A stretch of 64,000 bases of DNA. Source: an uncultured Muribaculaceae bacterium (GTDB lineage: Bacteria; Bacteroidota; Bacteroidia; Bacteroidales; Muribaculaceae). The stretch lies in assembly GCA_910578395.1 (NCBI GenBank), contig CAJTPZ010000004.1:124001-188000 (forward strand), written 5' to 3'. The notes under the pieces were generated by a model. The model worked only from the letters and a program-made list of their open reading frames with translations, did not search any database and was not told where the DNA came from. Positions 27,120 to 36,182 of this stretch are shown one piece after another (the stretch's first letter is position 1; each line of letters starts with the position of its first letter). The translations under genes and the position numbers were made by a program.

Positions 27120-28340
27120 TTACTTCCTAAACCAACGATTAAGATGATTGCCGGGTGAGGCAATCACAAATTTGTAAAACCCCGAATCAGGCAGGTCCTT
27201 GAGATCGACAACATAAGAGGATGTTCCGGCAGGAAGGCCGGCAAGCCTTATATACTCATCACGTCCCCCGTTCCTGAAATCATTGGTTGCCGCCGCATAG
27301 ACAGTCACAGAAGCAGTGCTGTCGAGTATACGCCACTTAAGCTCAACCGTATCATCATAAGGCACCGTTTTCAGATCACAGATATCAGCCTCCCCTACAA
27401 ACGACATACCATCCTGCTCCCAAAGAATATCACGGGGTATCTCGAATCCGAGATAACGGCTGATTGAAGGAGCGATATCGGTGATAGCCAAAGTACCATC
27501 GGTAAAATGACTGTTGACAGGAACATTAGTGGAAATCCAGGTCGTACGCTCACGTTCCGACTGTCCGCCATGTCCATGGCCGTTCTCACCACGTCCATGA
27601 TCGGTAGTCACAACAACCATCCAGTCTTCATCGAAATTTGCCTCACGGTATTTCACAGCGTCCCATACCCGTGCGACCTGCGCATCGGCCTTACGCACAT
27701 ATTCGTCAAAATATTTGCCGTTTCCATCGATATGGCCGGCATCATCGGTATACCAAAGATATACCCAGCTCAGATCAGGCGCATCCTTGCGTATGCTTTC
27801 AGCAGCATCCTTAGAGGTCTGCTCGTCATAATCGAACACATGAAGATCCTTTTCCCTGTCAGGAAAATTGGCCTTATCGTGATCATAACCGTCGTATACG
27901 TAATCTATTTTAAGATTGCCAGTCTCATCTTTTCCCTCTCCTATAAGTACAGTGCGGTTATCGGTCCAGCTTGAATATAACCCGGTTTTCACATCTCGCG
28001 ACTGCTCCTTTGCGATACGGAATATTGTCCAATAATTATAGTTTGGATCAAGATTGTCGTTACCGCCGACATTATGCTTGTTATACCATGTAGCCGTCAA
28101 CAGGTTGGTATAGCCTATCGCCGAAATTGTCGGTGTCTGCGAGTATGCGCCTATTTCTCCTCCGGTATAGGCTCGCCCGTAGGCGCCCCTCGAGGCTATA
28201 TCAAAAATAGCGGGCGTGTGCAGACGCTCGATCTGGTCTGCCGGTACCCCGTCTACTATAATATATACAGCCTTTTTAGTGCGGGCAAAAACACTCACGC
28301 AGCACAACACTGCGGCAAAAGCTAAAATGTGACGTTTCAT
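27120..28340 (-). CDS. Secreted alkaline phosphatase-superfamily enzyme (NPP/type I phosphodiesterase-like)
   Basis: 406 residues with a signal peptide (HILAFAAVLCCVSVFA). The alkaline phosphatase-superfamily core is visible: VYIIVDGVPADQIERL with the metal-binding Asp 30, a threonine in SQTPTISAIGY as likely nucleophile, WYTDDAGHIDGNG and TTDHGRGENGHGHGG with further zinc ligands. The C-terminal 100 residues form a fibronectin/Ig-like module. It would hydrolyse phosphodiester or phosphate esters in the periplasm or outside; the exact substrate (nucleotide, phospholipid or sugar phosphate) is unknown. Apparently monocistronic. Confidence 0.85.
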   Translation of the reverse strand: MKRHILAFAAVLCCVSVFARTKKAVYIIVDGVPADQIERLHTPAIFDIASRGAYGRAYTGGEIGAYSQTPTISAIGYTNLLTATWYNKHNVGGNDNLDPNYNYWTIFRIAKEQSRDVKTGLYSSWTDNRTVLIGEGKDETGNLKIDYVYDGYDHDKANFPDREKDLHVFDYDEQTSKDAAESIRKDAPDLSWVYLWYTDDAGHIDGNGKYFDEYVRKADAQVARVWDAVKYREANFDEDWMVVVTTDHGRGENGHGHGGQSERERTTWISTNVPVNSHFTDGTLAITDIAPSISRYLGFEIPRDILWEQDGMSFVGEADICDLKTVPYDDTVELKWRILDSTASVTVYAAATNDFRNGGRDEYIRLAGLPAGTSSYVVDLKDLPDSGFYKFVIASPGNHLNRWFRK

Positions 28341-28385
28341 GGCAAATGACGGTCTTGTGAATCCTTATATTCACAAATATACGTA

Positions 28386-28461
28386 GAATATTCGATGAAA
28401 AGAACAGCGATCGTCATGCGAAGCATGGTGCGCGGTAGCGAAGCCAATTCTTTGAGTCAAA
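28386..28461 (+). repeat. 76-bp dispersed repeat, copy 1
   Basis: Matches the reverse complement of 46741-46816 with about eight mismatches. It contains a small palindrome CATGCgaaGCATG and starts with GAATATTC. It lies in the intergenic space between the phosphodiesterase gene and the NigD-like gene. Confidence 0.85.
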
Positions 28462-28607
28462 AAAAGCAAAAGTCACAGATTATAATATTAAGAAAATATG
28501 CTCCTTGCAGAATAATTTTAAATAATTTTGAATAAAATAATAATGTATCATGCAAGATTTGGGGTCTGGCCTGATTTCTTTGTATAGAAACATTAAAAAA
28601 TCACATT

Positions 28608-29345
28608 ATGAGAAAATTCAGATTTATTTTGGTCGCATTAGGGTTGTTGGGGTCATCCACATTGTTCCAGTCATGTCTGGACGATGATGATGACATGGCG
28701 AAGCTTCGTCCGACGGCTATAGTTACGGTTTGCCCGAACGACGATGGTTCTTTTGTAATGAATCTTGATAATAATACAGTGCTTGTACCTAACAATTACA
28801 AGACATCGCCTTTTAAGGACAAGGAAGTTCGTGCACTAGTAAATTATACTGAGACCGGCACAGTTGGTTATGGAGTTGATATGCGCGACGTTACAGTGAA
28901 CTGGATTGACAGCATACGCACCAAGCTTCCTGTTGCCTCTACCGATGACAATGATGCCGCCTATGGCAATGATCCTGTTGAAATTGTTGCCGACTGGGTT
29001 ACAGTTGCAGAAGACGGATATATCACTTTGCGTCTGCGCACCCGCTGGAGCAGGAGCGGACAGCCCCATCTCATGAATCTTGTGACTGGAGTAAATCCCG
29101 ACGATCCATTTGAATTCGAGTTGCGACACAATGCTATGGGCGATATTTATGGCGAAATGGGCGACGCTCTGATAGCGTTCAACCTCAATGAACTTCCCGG
29201 GTTCAATGACAAGGTAAAAGTGAAATTGCGCTGGAGATCGTTCTCCGGGGAGAAGTCGACCGAACTTGAACTGGAAATGCGCCCGCTGAAGACTGACAAA
29301 CAAGGAGTGCTTGACAGTACACTATGTACACACATGATTGAATAA
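28608..29345 (+). CDS. NigD-like lipoprotein
   Basis: 245 residues with a lipoprotein signal (LLGSSTLFQSCLDDDDD) and a short acidic stretch after the lipid cysteine. The N-terminal OB-like strand region (LRPTAIVTVCPNDDGSFVM) and the C-terminal immunoglobulin-like part (GFNDKVKVKLRWRSFSG) fit the NigD family of Bacteroidetes, named after a nigrescin locus protein; its function is not known. The gene is 124 bases before the sigma factor and ends in a hairpin (29406-29433), so it is probably a separate unit. Confidence 0.85.
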   Translation: MRKFRFILVALGLLGSSTLFQSCLDDDDDMAKLRPTAIVTVCPNDDGSFVMNLDNNTVLVPNNYKTSPFKDKEVRALVNYTETGTVGYGVDMRDVTVNWIDSIRTKLPVASTDDNDAAYGNDPVEIVADWVTVAEDGYITLRLRTRWSRSGQPHLMNLVTGVNPDDPFEFELRHNAMGDIYGEMGDALIAFNLNELPGFNDKVKVKLRWRSFSGEKSTELELEMRPLKTDKQGVLDSTLCTHMIE

Positions 29346-29405
29346 TAATGCTGTATTCTGTAATAATTTATGTCTGAATACATCTGATTTTGGGGGCGTG
29401 AGACA

Positions 29406-29433
29406 GCGGATCCCTTTAAAACCAGGGATCCGC
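29406..29433. terminator. Hairpin between NigD-like gene and sigma factor
   Basis: GCGGATCCCT (29406-29415) pairs with AGGGATCCGC (29424-29433); no strong T-run follows. Confidence 0.6.
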
Positions 29434-29478
29434 TTCTCCGTTTATCAAACTTGATTGGGATAGTCTATAGTGTCCGAC

Positions 29479-30039
29479 ATGGCATATAATGAGAAACTGT
29501 TGGTGGAGAGTGCGCAAAGGGGTGATACCGATGCGCAGAAAGCCATTTACAGGCTTCACATCCGTTATCTCACGGCTGTGTGCTCGCGCTATGTGGTCAA
29601 TCAGGAAGATGTCAAGGATATTATGCAGGATGCATTTATTAAAATTTTCTCTTCTCTCTCTTTTTTTGAGTACCGCGGAGACGGATCTCTTAAAGGCTGG
29701 ATGTATCGTATCGTATTGAATCAGACAATGAGGTTCATGCAACTCAATGGCCGTATTAAATTTGCCGATATTTCCGAAGCCGATGAATCAGTTGCGATTT
29801 CCGAGCCTGAAATGGAAAGCATACCGACCGATGTGATTTACGACCTTATCAGAAAGTTACCCGACGGTTACCGTACAATATTCAATCTTTATGTCATAGA
29901 GGGGAAAAGCCATAAGGAAATTGCTGCAATGCTTGATATAAAGGTGAATACTTCAGCATCTCAATTGCATAGGGCGAAAGCGATGCTCGCTGCAAAAATC
30001 CGACACTATCAGTCAACATCTGAAATATTATCGATATGA
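29479..30039 (+). CDS. ECF-family RNA polymerase sigma factor
   Basis: 186 residues from the ATG at 29479 (a GTG at 29470 is in frame but weaker). Region 2 is visible as VNQEDVKDIMQDAFIKIF with the promoter-melting segment after it, and region 4 as LPDGYRTIFNLYVIEG, SHKEIAAMLDIKVNT and SQLHRAKAML, a helix-turn-helix that reads the -35 element. Its stop overlaps the start of the next gene (ATGA, 30036-30039), which is an anti-sigma-like membrane protein, so the pair is translated together and probably act as a signal-controlled unit on surface or envelope genes. Confidence 0.93.
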   Translation: MAYNEKLLVESAQRGDTDAQKAIYRLHIRYLTAVCSRYVVNQEDVKDIMQDAFIKIFSSLSFFEYRGDGSLKGWMYRIVLNQTMRFMQLNGRIKFADISEADESVAISEPEMESIPTDVIYDLIRKLPDGYRTIFNLYVIEGKSHKEIAAMLDIKVNTSASQLHRAKAMLAAKIRHYQSTSEILSI

Positions 30040-31313
30040 AAGACCAGTGGCTAAAAGATATCCGTGACCGCATGGCTGACTTTGAGACCGAAGAGCCGGC
30101 TGGTCTTTGGGATGATATTGAAAGCGGCTTGACAGTAACTCCAACGGTTGGGCAACGGAGCGGTCGCAGACGTGTTGTGATACAGTGGTCAAAACGTTTA
30201 GCCGGGGTAGCGGCTATGATTGCAGTCGTGCTTACGGTCGGGATTCTTATCAATGGTTCGAGTGAAATCGCACCCGATTTTGCCCGGATGGAATCAACCG
30301 ACAATGCCTTGACTAAAGGAAATACCGGTCTGTTGCATGAAATACCTGTTTTTAACGAAAGTGTTGGCGAGACGGTGTATGATGTGGCGATGGCTACAGG
30401 CGGAGTTTCAGCCTGGCATCCTGAGAATGTTAAAGAAGAGACGGCTTCTGGCGGCAAAAATGATATGGCATTTCAGTATATGACCAAAAACGGAAATGAT
30501 AGTCTTGATGTGTTGTCTGATTCCATAAATCCGTATTACATGGTTCCGGACGTTAAGGAGCGAAACAGAAACAACAAACGACAGGAGTATTATCATGCTT
30601 CTGCCAGAGATTGGTCGGGAGAAAAAAGCAGATTTTCGGTTGGTGCGTTCACTTCAGGTGGAGCCGGAGTTACAGCCGATAATAAAAGTTCGATTATGTC
30701 GGCTTCTGATGCAGTAGGATCGGACGGCGCTCTTTGGGAGGATAAGCCTATGCTCGGAATATTGCTGTTCAATAAAGGAAAGGAGTTACAGACCGAATTT
30801 AAACATCGTTTGCCGGTCAGGACAGGCATGACTGTCGATTATTATGTCTCCGACCGTGTCTCGCTTGAAACGGGATTTGTCTACACCAATCTGACATCTG
30901 ATATCCGATTTGGAGGGGATACCCATTATCTGTCAGGAAAGCAGACTCTTCATTATGTAGGTGTTCCGGTTAATGTAAAATATCGTGCATACTCATGGAA
31001 AAAGCTTGACGTTTATGCTTCGGGGGGAATTCTTGGAGAAAAATGTGTGTCAGGCAAAATAAACAAAGATTATATCATCGACGGCCAGAAAAGAGAAACT
31101 GAAAAAGCCGATTTGTCGGTCAAGCCGCTTCAATGGTCGCTGAATGTTTCTGCCGGCGTCCAGTTCAATATCTCGAAATTGTTTGGCATTTATGCCGAGC
31201 CGGGGGTCAGTTGTTATTTCGACAATGGCTCATCTGTTAGAACTATTTATAAGGACAAACCGTTTAATTTCAATCTTAATTTAGGATTGCGATTGAAATT
31301 AGGAAACAAATAA
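30036..31313 (+). CDS. Membrane-anchored anti-sigma-like protein fused to a beta-barrel domain
   Basis: 425 residues. Residues 1-60 are charged and presumably cytoplasmic (LKDIRDRMADFETEEPAGLW), like short anti-sigma segments. A single membrane helix follows (RLAGVAAMIAVVLTVGILI, near 70-88), then an unstructured linker, then about 180 residues of amphipathic beta strands (YYVSDRVSLETGFVYTNL through FNFNLNLGLRLKLGNK), resembling the OMP_b-brl/PorT-type barrel. Coupled to the ECF sigma gene upstream. How one chain could sit in both membranes is unclear; such sigma-linked architectures are nevertheless repeatedly seen in Bacteroidetes. Confidence 0.7.
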   Translation: MKDQWLKDIRDRMADFETEEPAGLWDDIESGLTVTPTVGQRSGRRRVVIQWSKRLAGVAAMIAVVLTVGILINGSSEIAPDFARMESTDNALTKGNTGLLHEIPVFNESVGETVYDVAMATGGVSAWHPENVKEETASGGKNDMAFQYMTKNGNDSLDVLSDSINPYYMVPDVKERNRNNKRQEYYHASARDWSGEKSRFSVGAFTSGGAGVTADNKSSIMSASDAVGSDGALWEDKPMLGILLFNKGKELQTEFKHRLPVRTGMTVDYYVSDRVSLETGFVYTNLTSDIRFGGDTHYLSGKQTLHYVGVPVNVKYRAYSWKKLDVYASGGILGEKCVSGKINKDYIIDGQKRETEKADLSVKPLQWSLNVSAGVQFNISKLFGIYAEPGVSCYFDNGSSVRTIYKDKPFNFNLNLGLRLKLGNK

Positions 31314-31323
31314 TGAATTGAAT

Positions 31324-31782
31324 ATGGAACCGGGAAAACTTATTATAAAAATTGCTGCGTTGCTCTTTATTCTTGTGCAGCTTAGCGCATATACTATGGC
31401 TGATCGGTCGGCCGGAGATGGTATTCCTTATGAAATTGCCGACCGTTATTTTCTCAAGAATGATGTTGGGAATGAGATGCCGTCAGTTATAACTGACGCG
31501 GCTGAATTCAATGAATATTTTGGAATGGCGACGGTAATGGGTGGGATTCCCACTCCGATTGACTTTAGCCAAAATTATGTCATTACAGTCGTTTTGCCTC
31601 AGACTGATACCGTTACCAGATTGGAGCCTGTGAGCCTGAAACAAGGGTGTGCCGACAATATTATATTTACCTACAAGGTTATAAAAGGGGAAAAAGTGAG
31701 TTACACTATGCGTCCGATTCTTGTTGTTATTGTCGACAGGCAATATGGCACCGATGTTCAGGTATGTTCTGAACGAAATTAA
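31324..31782 (+). CDS. Secreted protein of unknown function in the sigma operon
   Basis: 152 residues from the ATG at 31324, 10 bases after the previous stop. A signal peptide is visible (IIKIAALLFILVQLSAYTMA). The mature part alternates strands and turns (VITVVLPQTDTVTRL, IFTYKVIKGEKVSYTMRP), with one cysteine in the middle and one near the end. I do not recognise the family. Its close position makes it a likely third member of the sigma/anti-sigma operon and a target or modulator in the periplasm. Confidence 0.65.
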   Translation: MEPGKLIIKIAALLFILVQLSAYTMADRSAGDGIPYEIADRYFLKNDVGNEMPSVITDAAEFNEYFGMATVMGGIPTPIDFSQNYVITVVLPQTDTVTRLEPVSLKQGCADNIIFTYKVIKGEKVSYTMRPILVVIVDRQYGTDVQVCSERN

Positions 31783-31916
31783 ATAGATATGCCTTTGGCA
31801 TAAACTTCTAATTTTGTGGAACTATGGGAAGCCAGTTCTGCAAACGACCAGTTAATTGGATTTTTTGACTGATACCAAATGCCGGTTTTAAACTAAATTG
31901 GTTTAAAAAACCGGAT

Positions 31917-32753
31917 ATGGGAATAGTTACTTTTGTATATAAGCGTATAAAGACCGTTCTGGGTTTTCTGATGTCGGTATGTCTTATGGCTTCAGGACAG
32001 ACGGTGTATTGTGATTCAGCCCGGATTGAGACCGATTCAGTAGTTGCAGGCAAAAGTATGGATGTCAATGTGGTGAGCGCCAACACCTATGCATTGCCAT
32101 ATTCTTTTTCAAAACAGCAATGTACCCCCGATTGGAAGCGTTTATGGCAGAATACCGCTGTTTTGGGTGGTGCTTATGTGGGAACACTTCTTGTGCTCGA
32201 GTGTCTGCCGGAGGATGCTACATCATGGAACCGTGCCGAATTGCGCGATGTGCCTTTATTCACGCGATGGAAAAATCATGTAATAAAGAAAGGTCCCGAG
32301 TGGGATCATGACAAATTCTATTTTAATTATATACTGCATCCTTATGCCGGAGCGGTTTATTTCATGGGAGCCCGCAGCTGTGGATTCAATGCATGGCAGT
32401 CGCTACTTTATTGTACGTGCGTATCCACTGTCGGCTGGGAATTTGGCATAGAAGCATTCATGGAGCGCCCGTCCTATCAGGATCTTATCATAACTCCTCT
32501 TGTGGGTAGTGCGATAGGTGAGTGTTTTTATCGTATAAAGCGCGGCATAGTTGATGACGGTTATACTCTTGGCGGATCTAAAGTATTGGGGAACATTGTT
32601 GTTTTTCTTATAGATCCGATAAATGAGGTAATAGATCTGTTCAGGGGCAGTGAAACGAGAAATCTTGAAAAAAAGGACAAATACATAGAGTCAATGGTTG
32701 TACCTTCGGTAAACAGCAGAGGCGCGTCGATAACTCTTGCAGTCACATTCTGA
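31917..32753 (+). CDS. DUF3943 envelope protein
   Basis: 278 residues. A signal-type hydrophobic segment (VLGFLMSVCLMASGQTV) is followed by the DUF3943 features: WKNHVIKKGPEWDHDKFYF, YILHPYAGAVYFMGARS and TPLVGSAIGECFYRI. Members of this family have several hydrophobic helices and are encoded mainly in Bacteroidetes and Proteobacteria; function is unknown, location probably envelope. It lies 134 bases after the previous gene in the same direction. Confidence 0.85.
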   Translation: MGIVTFVYKRIKTVLGFLMSVCLMASGQTVYCDSARIETDSVVAGKSMDVNVVSANTYALPYSFSKQQCTPDWKRLWQNTAVLGGAYVGTLLVLECLPEDATSWNRAELRDVPLFTRWKNHVIKKGPEWDHDKFYFNYILHPYAGAVYFMGARSCGFNAWQSLLYCTCVSTVGWEFGIEAFMERPSYQDLIITPLVGSAIGECFYRIKRGIVDDGYTLGGSKVLGNIVVFLIDPINEVIDLFRGSETRNLEKKDKYIESMVVPSVNSRGASITLAVTF

Positions 32754-32828
32754 TAAGAATAAATACGTTTTTAGGTCGATTAGTACTATTTTGTCGTAAA
32801 GTCGTACAGATAGGCATCCATATTCTAT

Positions 32829-32836
32829 TATTTTTG
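32829..32836 (+). promoter_or_regulatory. -7 box for the beta-galactosidase gene
   Basis: TATTTTTG, 27 bases before the ATG at 32863; no clear TTG at -33. Confidence 0.5.
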
Positions 32837-32862
32837 CAATAGAAACATAACCAATCATTTTT

Positions 32863-35800
32863 ATGAGATTATTAAAATTAGCAACCGTTTCTCTCGTCGC
32901 GTTTTCGATGGGAGCGGCAGCCGCTGACCGTGTCACTGAGTTTGACCGGAAGTGGATTGCCGACCAGCATGTGCTTGGAGTCAACAAAGAGCCAGGACAT
33001 GCCACCTATATACCTTATGCGTCAACTGCTGATCTTAAAGCAGATCCGCGCTTTAAGACGGCGTGGCTCATGCCGGAAAAGGCTATGACAATCGATCTGA
33101 ACGGCACATGGAAATTCAAGTGGGTACCCGGAACACCAGAAGGCCCCGGTGAAAGCGAGTTTCAGGCCGCTGACCTCGATGACAGTGCCTGGGACAACAT
33201 ACGCGTTCCCATGAGTTGGGAAATGCAGCCCGGCTATAATCTTCCTACCTACAACAATACAGGATATCCTTTTGTCAACGAGCCTCCGGTTGCTATGCGT
33301 GGCTACGAAGAACATGGCATTATCGATCATAATGCTACCGGTTTCTATCGACGCACATTCGATCTGCCGCAAGGTTGGAAAGACAAGGAAGTTTTTATCC
33401 ATTTCGACGGAGTGTACAGCTGTTGTGTCGTTTGGGTCAATGGAAAATTTGCAGGTTATTCCCAGGGCGCCAATAACGATGCCGAGTTTGATATCACCGA
33501 TTTTGTGCATCCCGGCGAGAACCAGCTGTCGGTGCGTGTCTATCGCTGGTGCGACGGCTCATATATCGAGGGTCAAGACATGTGGCGCATGAGCGGCATT
33601 CATCGCGATGTGTATCTTGTGGCAAAGCCCCGCACATTTGTACGTGACCACTATATAACTGTCGATAATCAGAGCGCAGATGCAACTTCTGGTAACCTTA
33701 ATGTCGATCTAAGCATATCAAATCGTGAGAATGCGTCTTCGACAAAAACTATGCGCCTGTCATTGCTCGACAAAGACGGCAAGGAGATTGCATCCGATAC
33801 AAAGACAGTCAAAGTTAATGAACCGGAAACAGAAATTACTCTGTCGACCGGTATGCTTTCGGGACTTACTCCCTGGGATACCGAAAATCCAGTACTCTAC
33901 GATGTGATCATATCACAGCTTGACGACAAGGGTAAAGAGGAAATGGTGTTTGCTACCAAATATGGTTTCCGCAATATTGGTCTTGTCAACTCCGGCGACG
34001 ACCACTATTTCACTGTCAATGGCAAGAGATTGTTTGTGAAAGGTGTCAATATCCATGACTCACACCCTGTCTATGGCCGTTATGTCGACGTAGAGACTAT
34101 GCTGCGTGATCTTGAGCTGATGAAACAGGCCAATGTCAACACAGTGCGCACCAGTCACTATCCGCGGCAGCCAAAGATGTATGCCATGATGGATGCCTAC
34201 GGACTTTACTGTATAGACGAGGCCGATCTTGAGTGCCATGGCAACAATGGACTGACTCGCGACACAACATGGACCGAAGCGTTTGTAGACCGTAATAACC
34301 GCATGGTGCTGCGCGACCGCAACCATCCGTCTATCATATTCTGGTCACTCGGCAACGAAAATGGCTCGGGTATCAACATGACCCACTGCTATAATGCAGT
34401 CCGGGCTCTTGATCCACGTTTTATCCACTGTCACGGCGACAAGGCATCCGACATGTATTCAGAGATGTATTCGAGCATCGAAGGTGTTAAGAAACTTACC
34501 AAGGGGCGCGGCGAACGGCCGTTCATCATGTGTGAGTATGCCCATGCGATGGGTCAGGCAATCGGCAACCTCGTCGACTATTGGGACATTATAGAGTCGA
34601 GCACGGGTATCGTGGGCGGCTGTATCTGGGATTGGGTTGACCAGTCGGTGTTTGATCCGATCGATATCAAGAATGGCACTACCATGTCGCCGGATGGCTA
34701 TAGCGGCTGGACAGGCGGCTGTGACTATGATCCCTGGTTTAAGACACACCACAACAATGACAAGGCTTTCCAGGGCAACTTCCTTAACAATGGAGTCATC
34801 ACGCCCGATCGCAAGTGGACCGCAAAACTTACTGAAGTAAAGAAAGTCTATCAGAATGCCGATTTCGAGTCTCTTGACGGAAATGTGCTGACGATAAAAA
34901 ACAAATATCCATTCAACAATCTTGCCGATATGTTCGAACTTACATATTCGGTAGCCCGCGATGGAGTGAAAGTTGAGTCAGGAAAGACAACAGTAGATAT
35001 ACCAGCGCTCCAGACTGGCAAAGTCACACTGCCTATGACAACAGTTCCTTCCGACGACGCGGAGTACACTGTTACAGTTGGTCTTGTGTTGAAAGATGAC
35101 AAAGTCTGGGCAAACAAAGGCTATCGTCTTGCCGACGAACAGTTTGTCATACAGCCTCGCGTAGAGAATCTGCCTACTGTTGCTGCCAAGGGCTCTCTTA
35201 AAGTCAAAGGCAATACAGTGAGCGGCAAGGATTTCTCTATAACTTTCAATGAAAACGGTGCAGTTGCCAGCTATGTTTACAAAGGACACGAACTCATCAA
35301 CGCTGCTCCTGAGTACAGTGACTTCCGCCGTATTGACAATGATACCGAGGGTAAACAGGCTCTTGAATCTCCAAACGATTGGAACGGAGGGTATGACTAT
35401 GCCGCTACCGGTATTGAATCTTACAAGGTCGTTTCGCCTCTGCGTAAGCAGAAAAACACCGCTGCCATTACTATGGCAGCCACAGGTTCAAAGGCTGACT
35501 ACGATGTGACTTATACAGTTTATCCCAATGGGGTCATGGACATGAAGGTTACATTCACTCCCAACCGTCGCGGTTTGCGTCGTCTCGGCATGGGCATGGA
35601 GTTTGCACCCGGATTCGATGAGGTGACTTATTACGCCAAGGGTCCATGGTCAAACTATAAAGACCGTCAGACCGGATCCTATCTCGGACGGTACACCACT
35701 TCTATCCGCGACATGGTTGACGAAAATACACATCCGCAAACCTATGGAGACCATCAGGATCTCCGTGACCTGACGCTTGTCAACAAGCAGAATGGTGTCA

Positions 35801-36081
35801 ATCTTAACATCGAGACTCAGGGACCGGTTGCATTCAGTCTTTCCAATTACGACGAACTTGAGTGGAATCACGAAACACAGTTCACAAAACTTCACTGGAC
35901 CGATCTTAAAAAGCATCCGCAGCTTTTCGCGCACTTCGACTACTGGCAGCGAGGCATTGGCAACAACAGTTGCGGCGCCGACTGCTGTCTCCCCAAGTAT
36001 GAGACACCTTATCCGGGAAACTATCAGGGGGCGGAAACACTATCCTATACTCTTCGCTTTACTCCTGAAGTAATCAAATAA
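32863..36081 (+). CDS. Secreted GH2 beta-galactosidase
   Basis: 1072 residues with a signal peptide (LATVSLVAFSMGAAAA). The GH2 order is present: sugar-binding domain, immunoglobulin-like domains, TIM barrel with acid/base Glu 499 in LGNENGSG and nucleophile Glu 558 in IMCEYAHAMG, then the C-terminal beta-sandwich (Bgal_small_N type; the portion with WSNYKDRQTGSYLG). It resembles the LacZ-like enzymes of Bacteroides that cleave beta-galactosides from glycans in the periplasm. It stands alone between terminators and is not linked to a SusCD pair here. Full length. Confidence 0.93.
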   Translation: MRLLKLATVSLVAFSMGAAAADRVTEFDRKWIADQHVLGVNKEPGHATYIPYASTADLKADPRFKTAWLMPEKAMTIDLNGTWKFKWVPGTPEGPGESEFQAADLDDSAWDNIRVPMSWEMQPGYNLPTYNNTGYPFVNEPPVAMRGYEEHGIIDHNATGFYRRTFDLPQGWKDKEVFIHFDGVYSCCVVWVNGKFAGYSQGANNDAEFDITDFVHPGENQLSVRVYRWCDGSYIEGQDMWRMSGIHRDVYLVAKPRTFVRDHYITVDNQSADATSGNLNVDLSISNRENASSTKTMRLSLLDKDGKEIASDTKTVKVNEPETEITLSTGMLSGLTPWDTENPVLYDVIISQLDDKGKEEMVFATKYGFRNIGLVNSGDDHYFTVNGKRLFVKGVNIHDSHPVYGRYVDVETMLRDLELMKQANVNTVRTSHYPRQPKMYAMMDAYGLYCIDEADLECHGNNGLTRDTTWTEAFVDRNNRMVLRDRNHPSIIFWSLGNENGSGINMTHCYNAVRALDPRFIHCHGDKASDMYSEMYSSIEGVKKLTKGRGERPFIMCEYAHAMGQAIGNLVDYWDIIESSTGIVGGCIWDWVDQSVFDPIDIKNGTTMSPDGYSGWTGGCDYDPWFKTHHNNDKAFQGNFLNNGVITPDRKWTAKLTEVKKVYQNADFESLDGNVLTIKNKYPFNNLADMFELTYSVARDGVKVESGKTTVDIPALQTGKVTLPMTTVPSDDAEYTVTVGLVLKDDKVWANKGYRLADEQFVIQPRVENLPTVAAKGSLKVKGNTVSGKDFSITFNENGAVASYVYKGHELINAAPEYSDFRRIDNDTEGKQALESPNDWNGGYDYAATGIESYKVVSPLRKQKNTAAITMAATGSKADYDVTYTVYPNGVMDMKVTFTPNRRGLRRLGMGMEFAPGFDEVTYYAKGPWSNYKDRQTGSYLGRYTTSIRDMVDENTHPQTYGDHQDLRDLTLVNKQNGVNLNIETQGPVAFSLSNYDELEWNHETQFTKLHWTDLKKHPQLFAHFDYWQRGIGNNSCGADCCLPKYETPYPGNYQGAETLSYTLRFTPEVIK

Positions 36082-36107
36082 CTGCAAGAGCAATCGTTTA
36101 GATGTGT

Positions 36108-36134
36108 CGAGGGCGCCCTGTTGGAGCGCCCTCG
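36108..36134. terminator. Terminator after beta-galactosidase
   Basis: 9-bp GC-rich stem (36108-36116 with 36126-36134), then GATTTGT; the T-run is weak. It also follows the convergent FprA gene. Confidence 0.65.
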
Positions 36135-36182
36135 ATTTGTATAGGAAACTATGATATGATTGTTGTTTTTTGATCGGCCTGA

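Noticed and set aside
28386..28461. 76-bp repeat as a tRNA or small RNA gene
   Set aside because: No cloverleaf or promoter-terminator pair; the only structure is a short palindrome.
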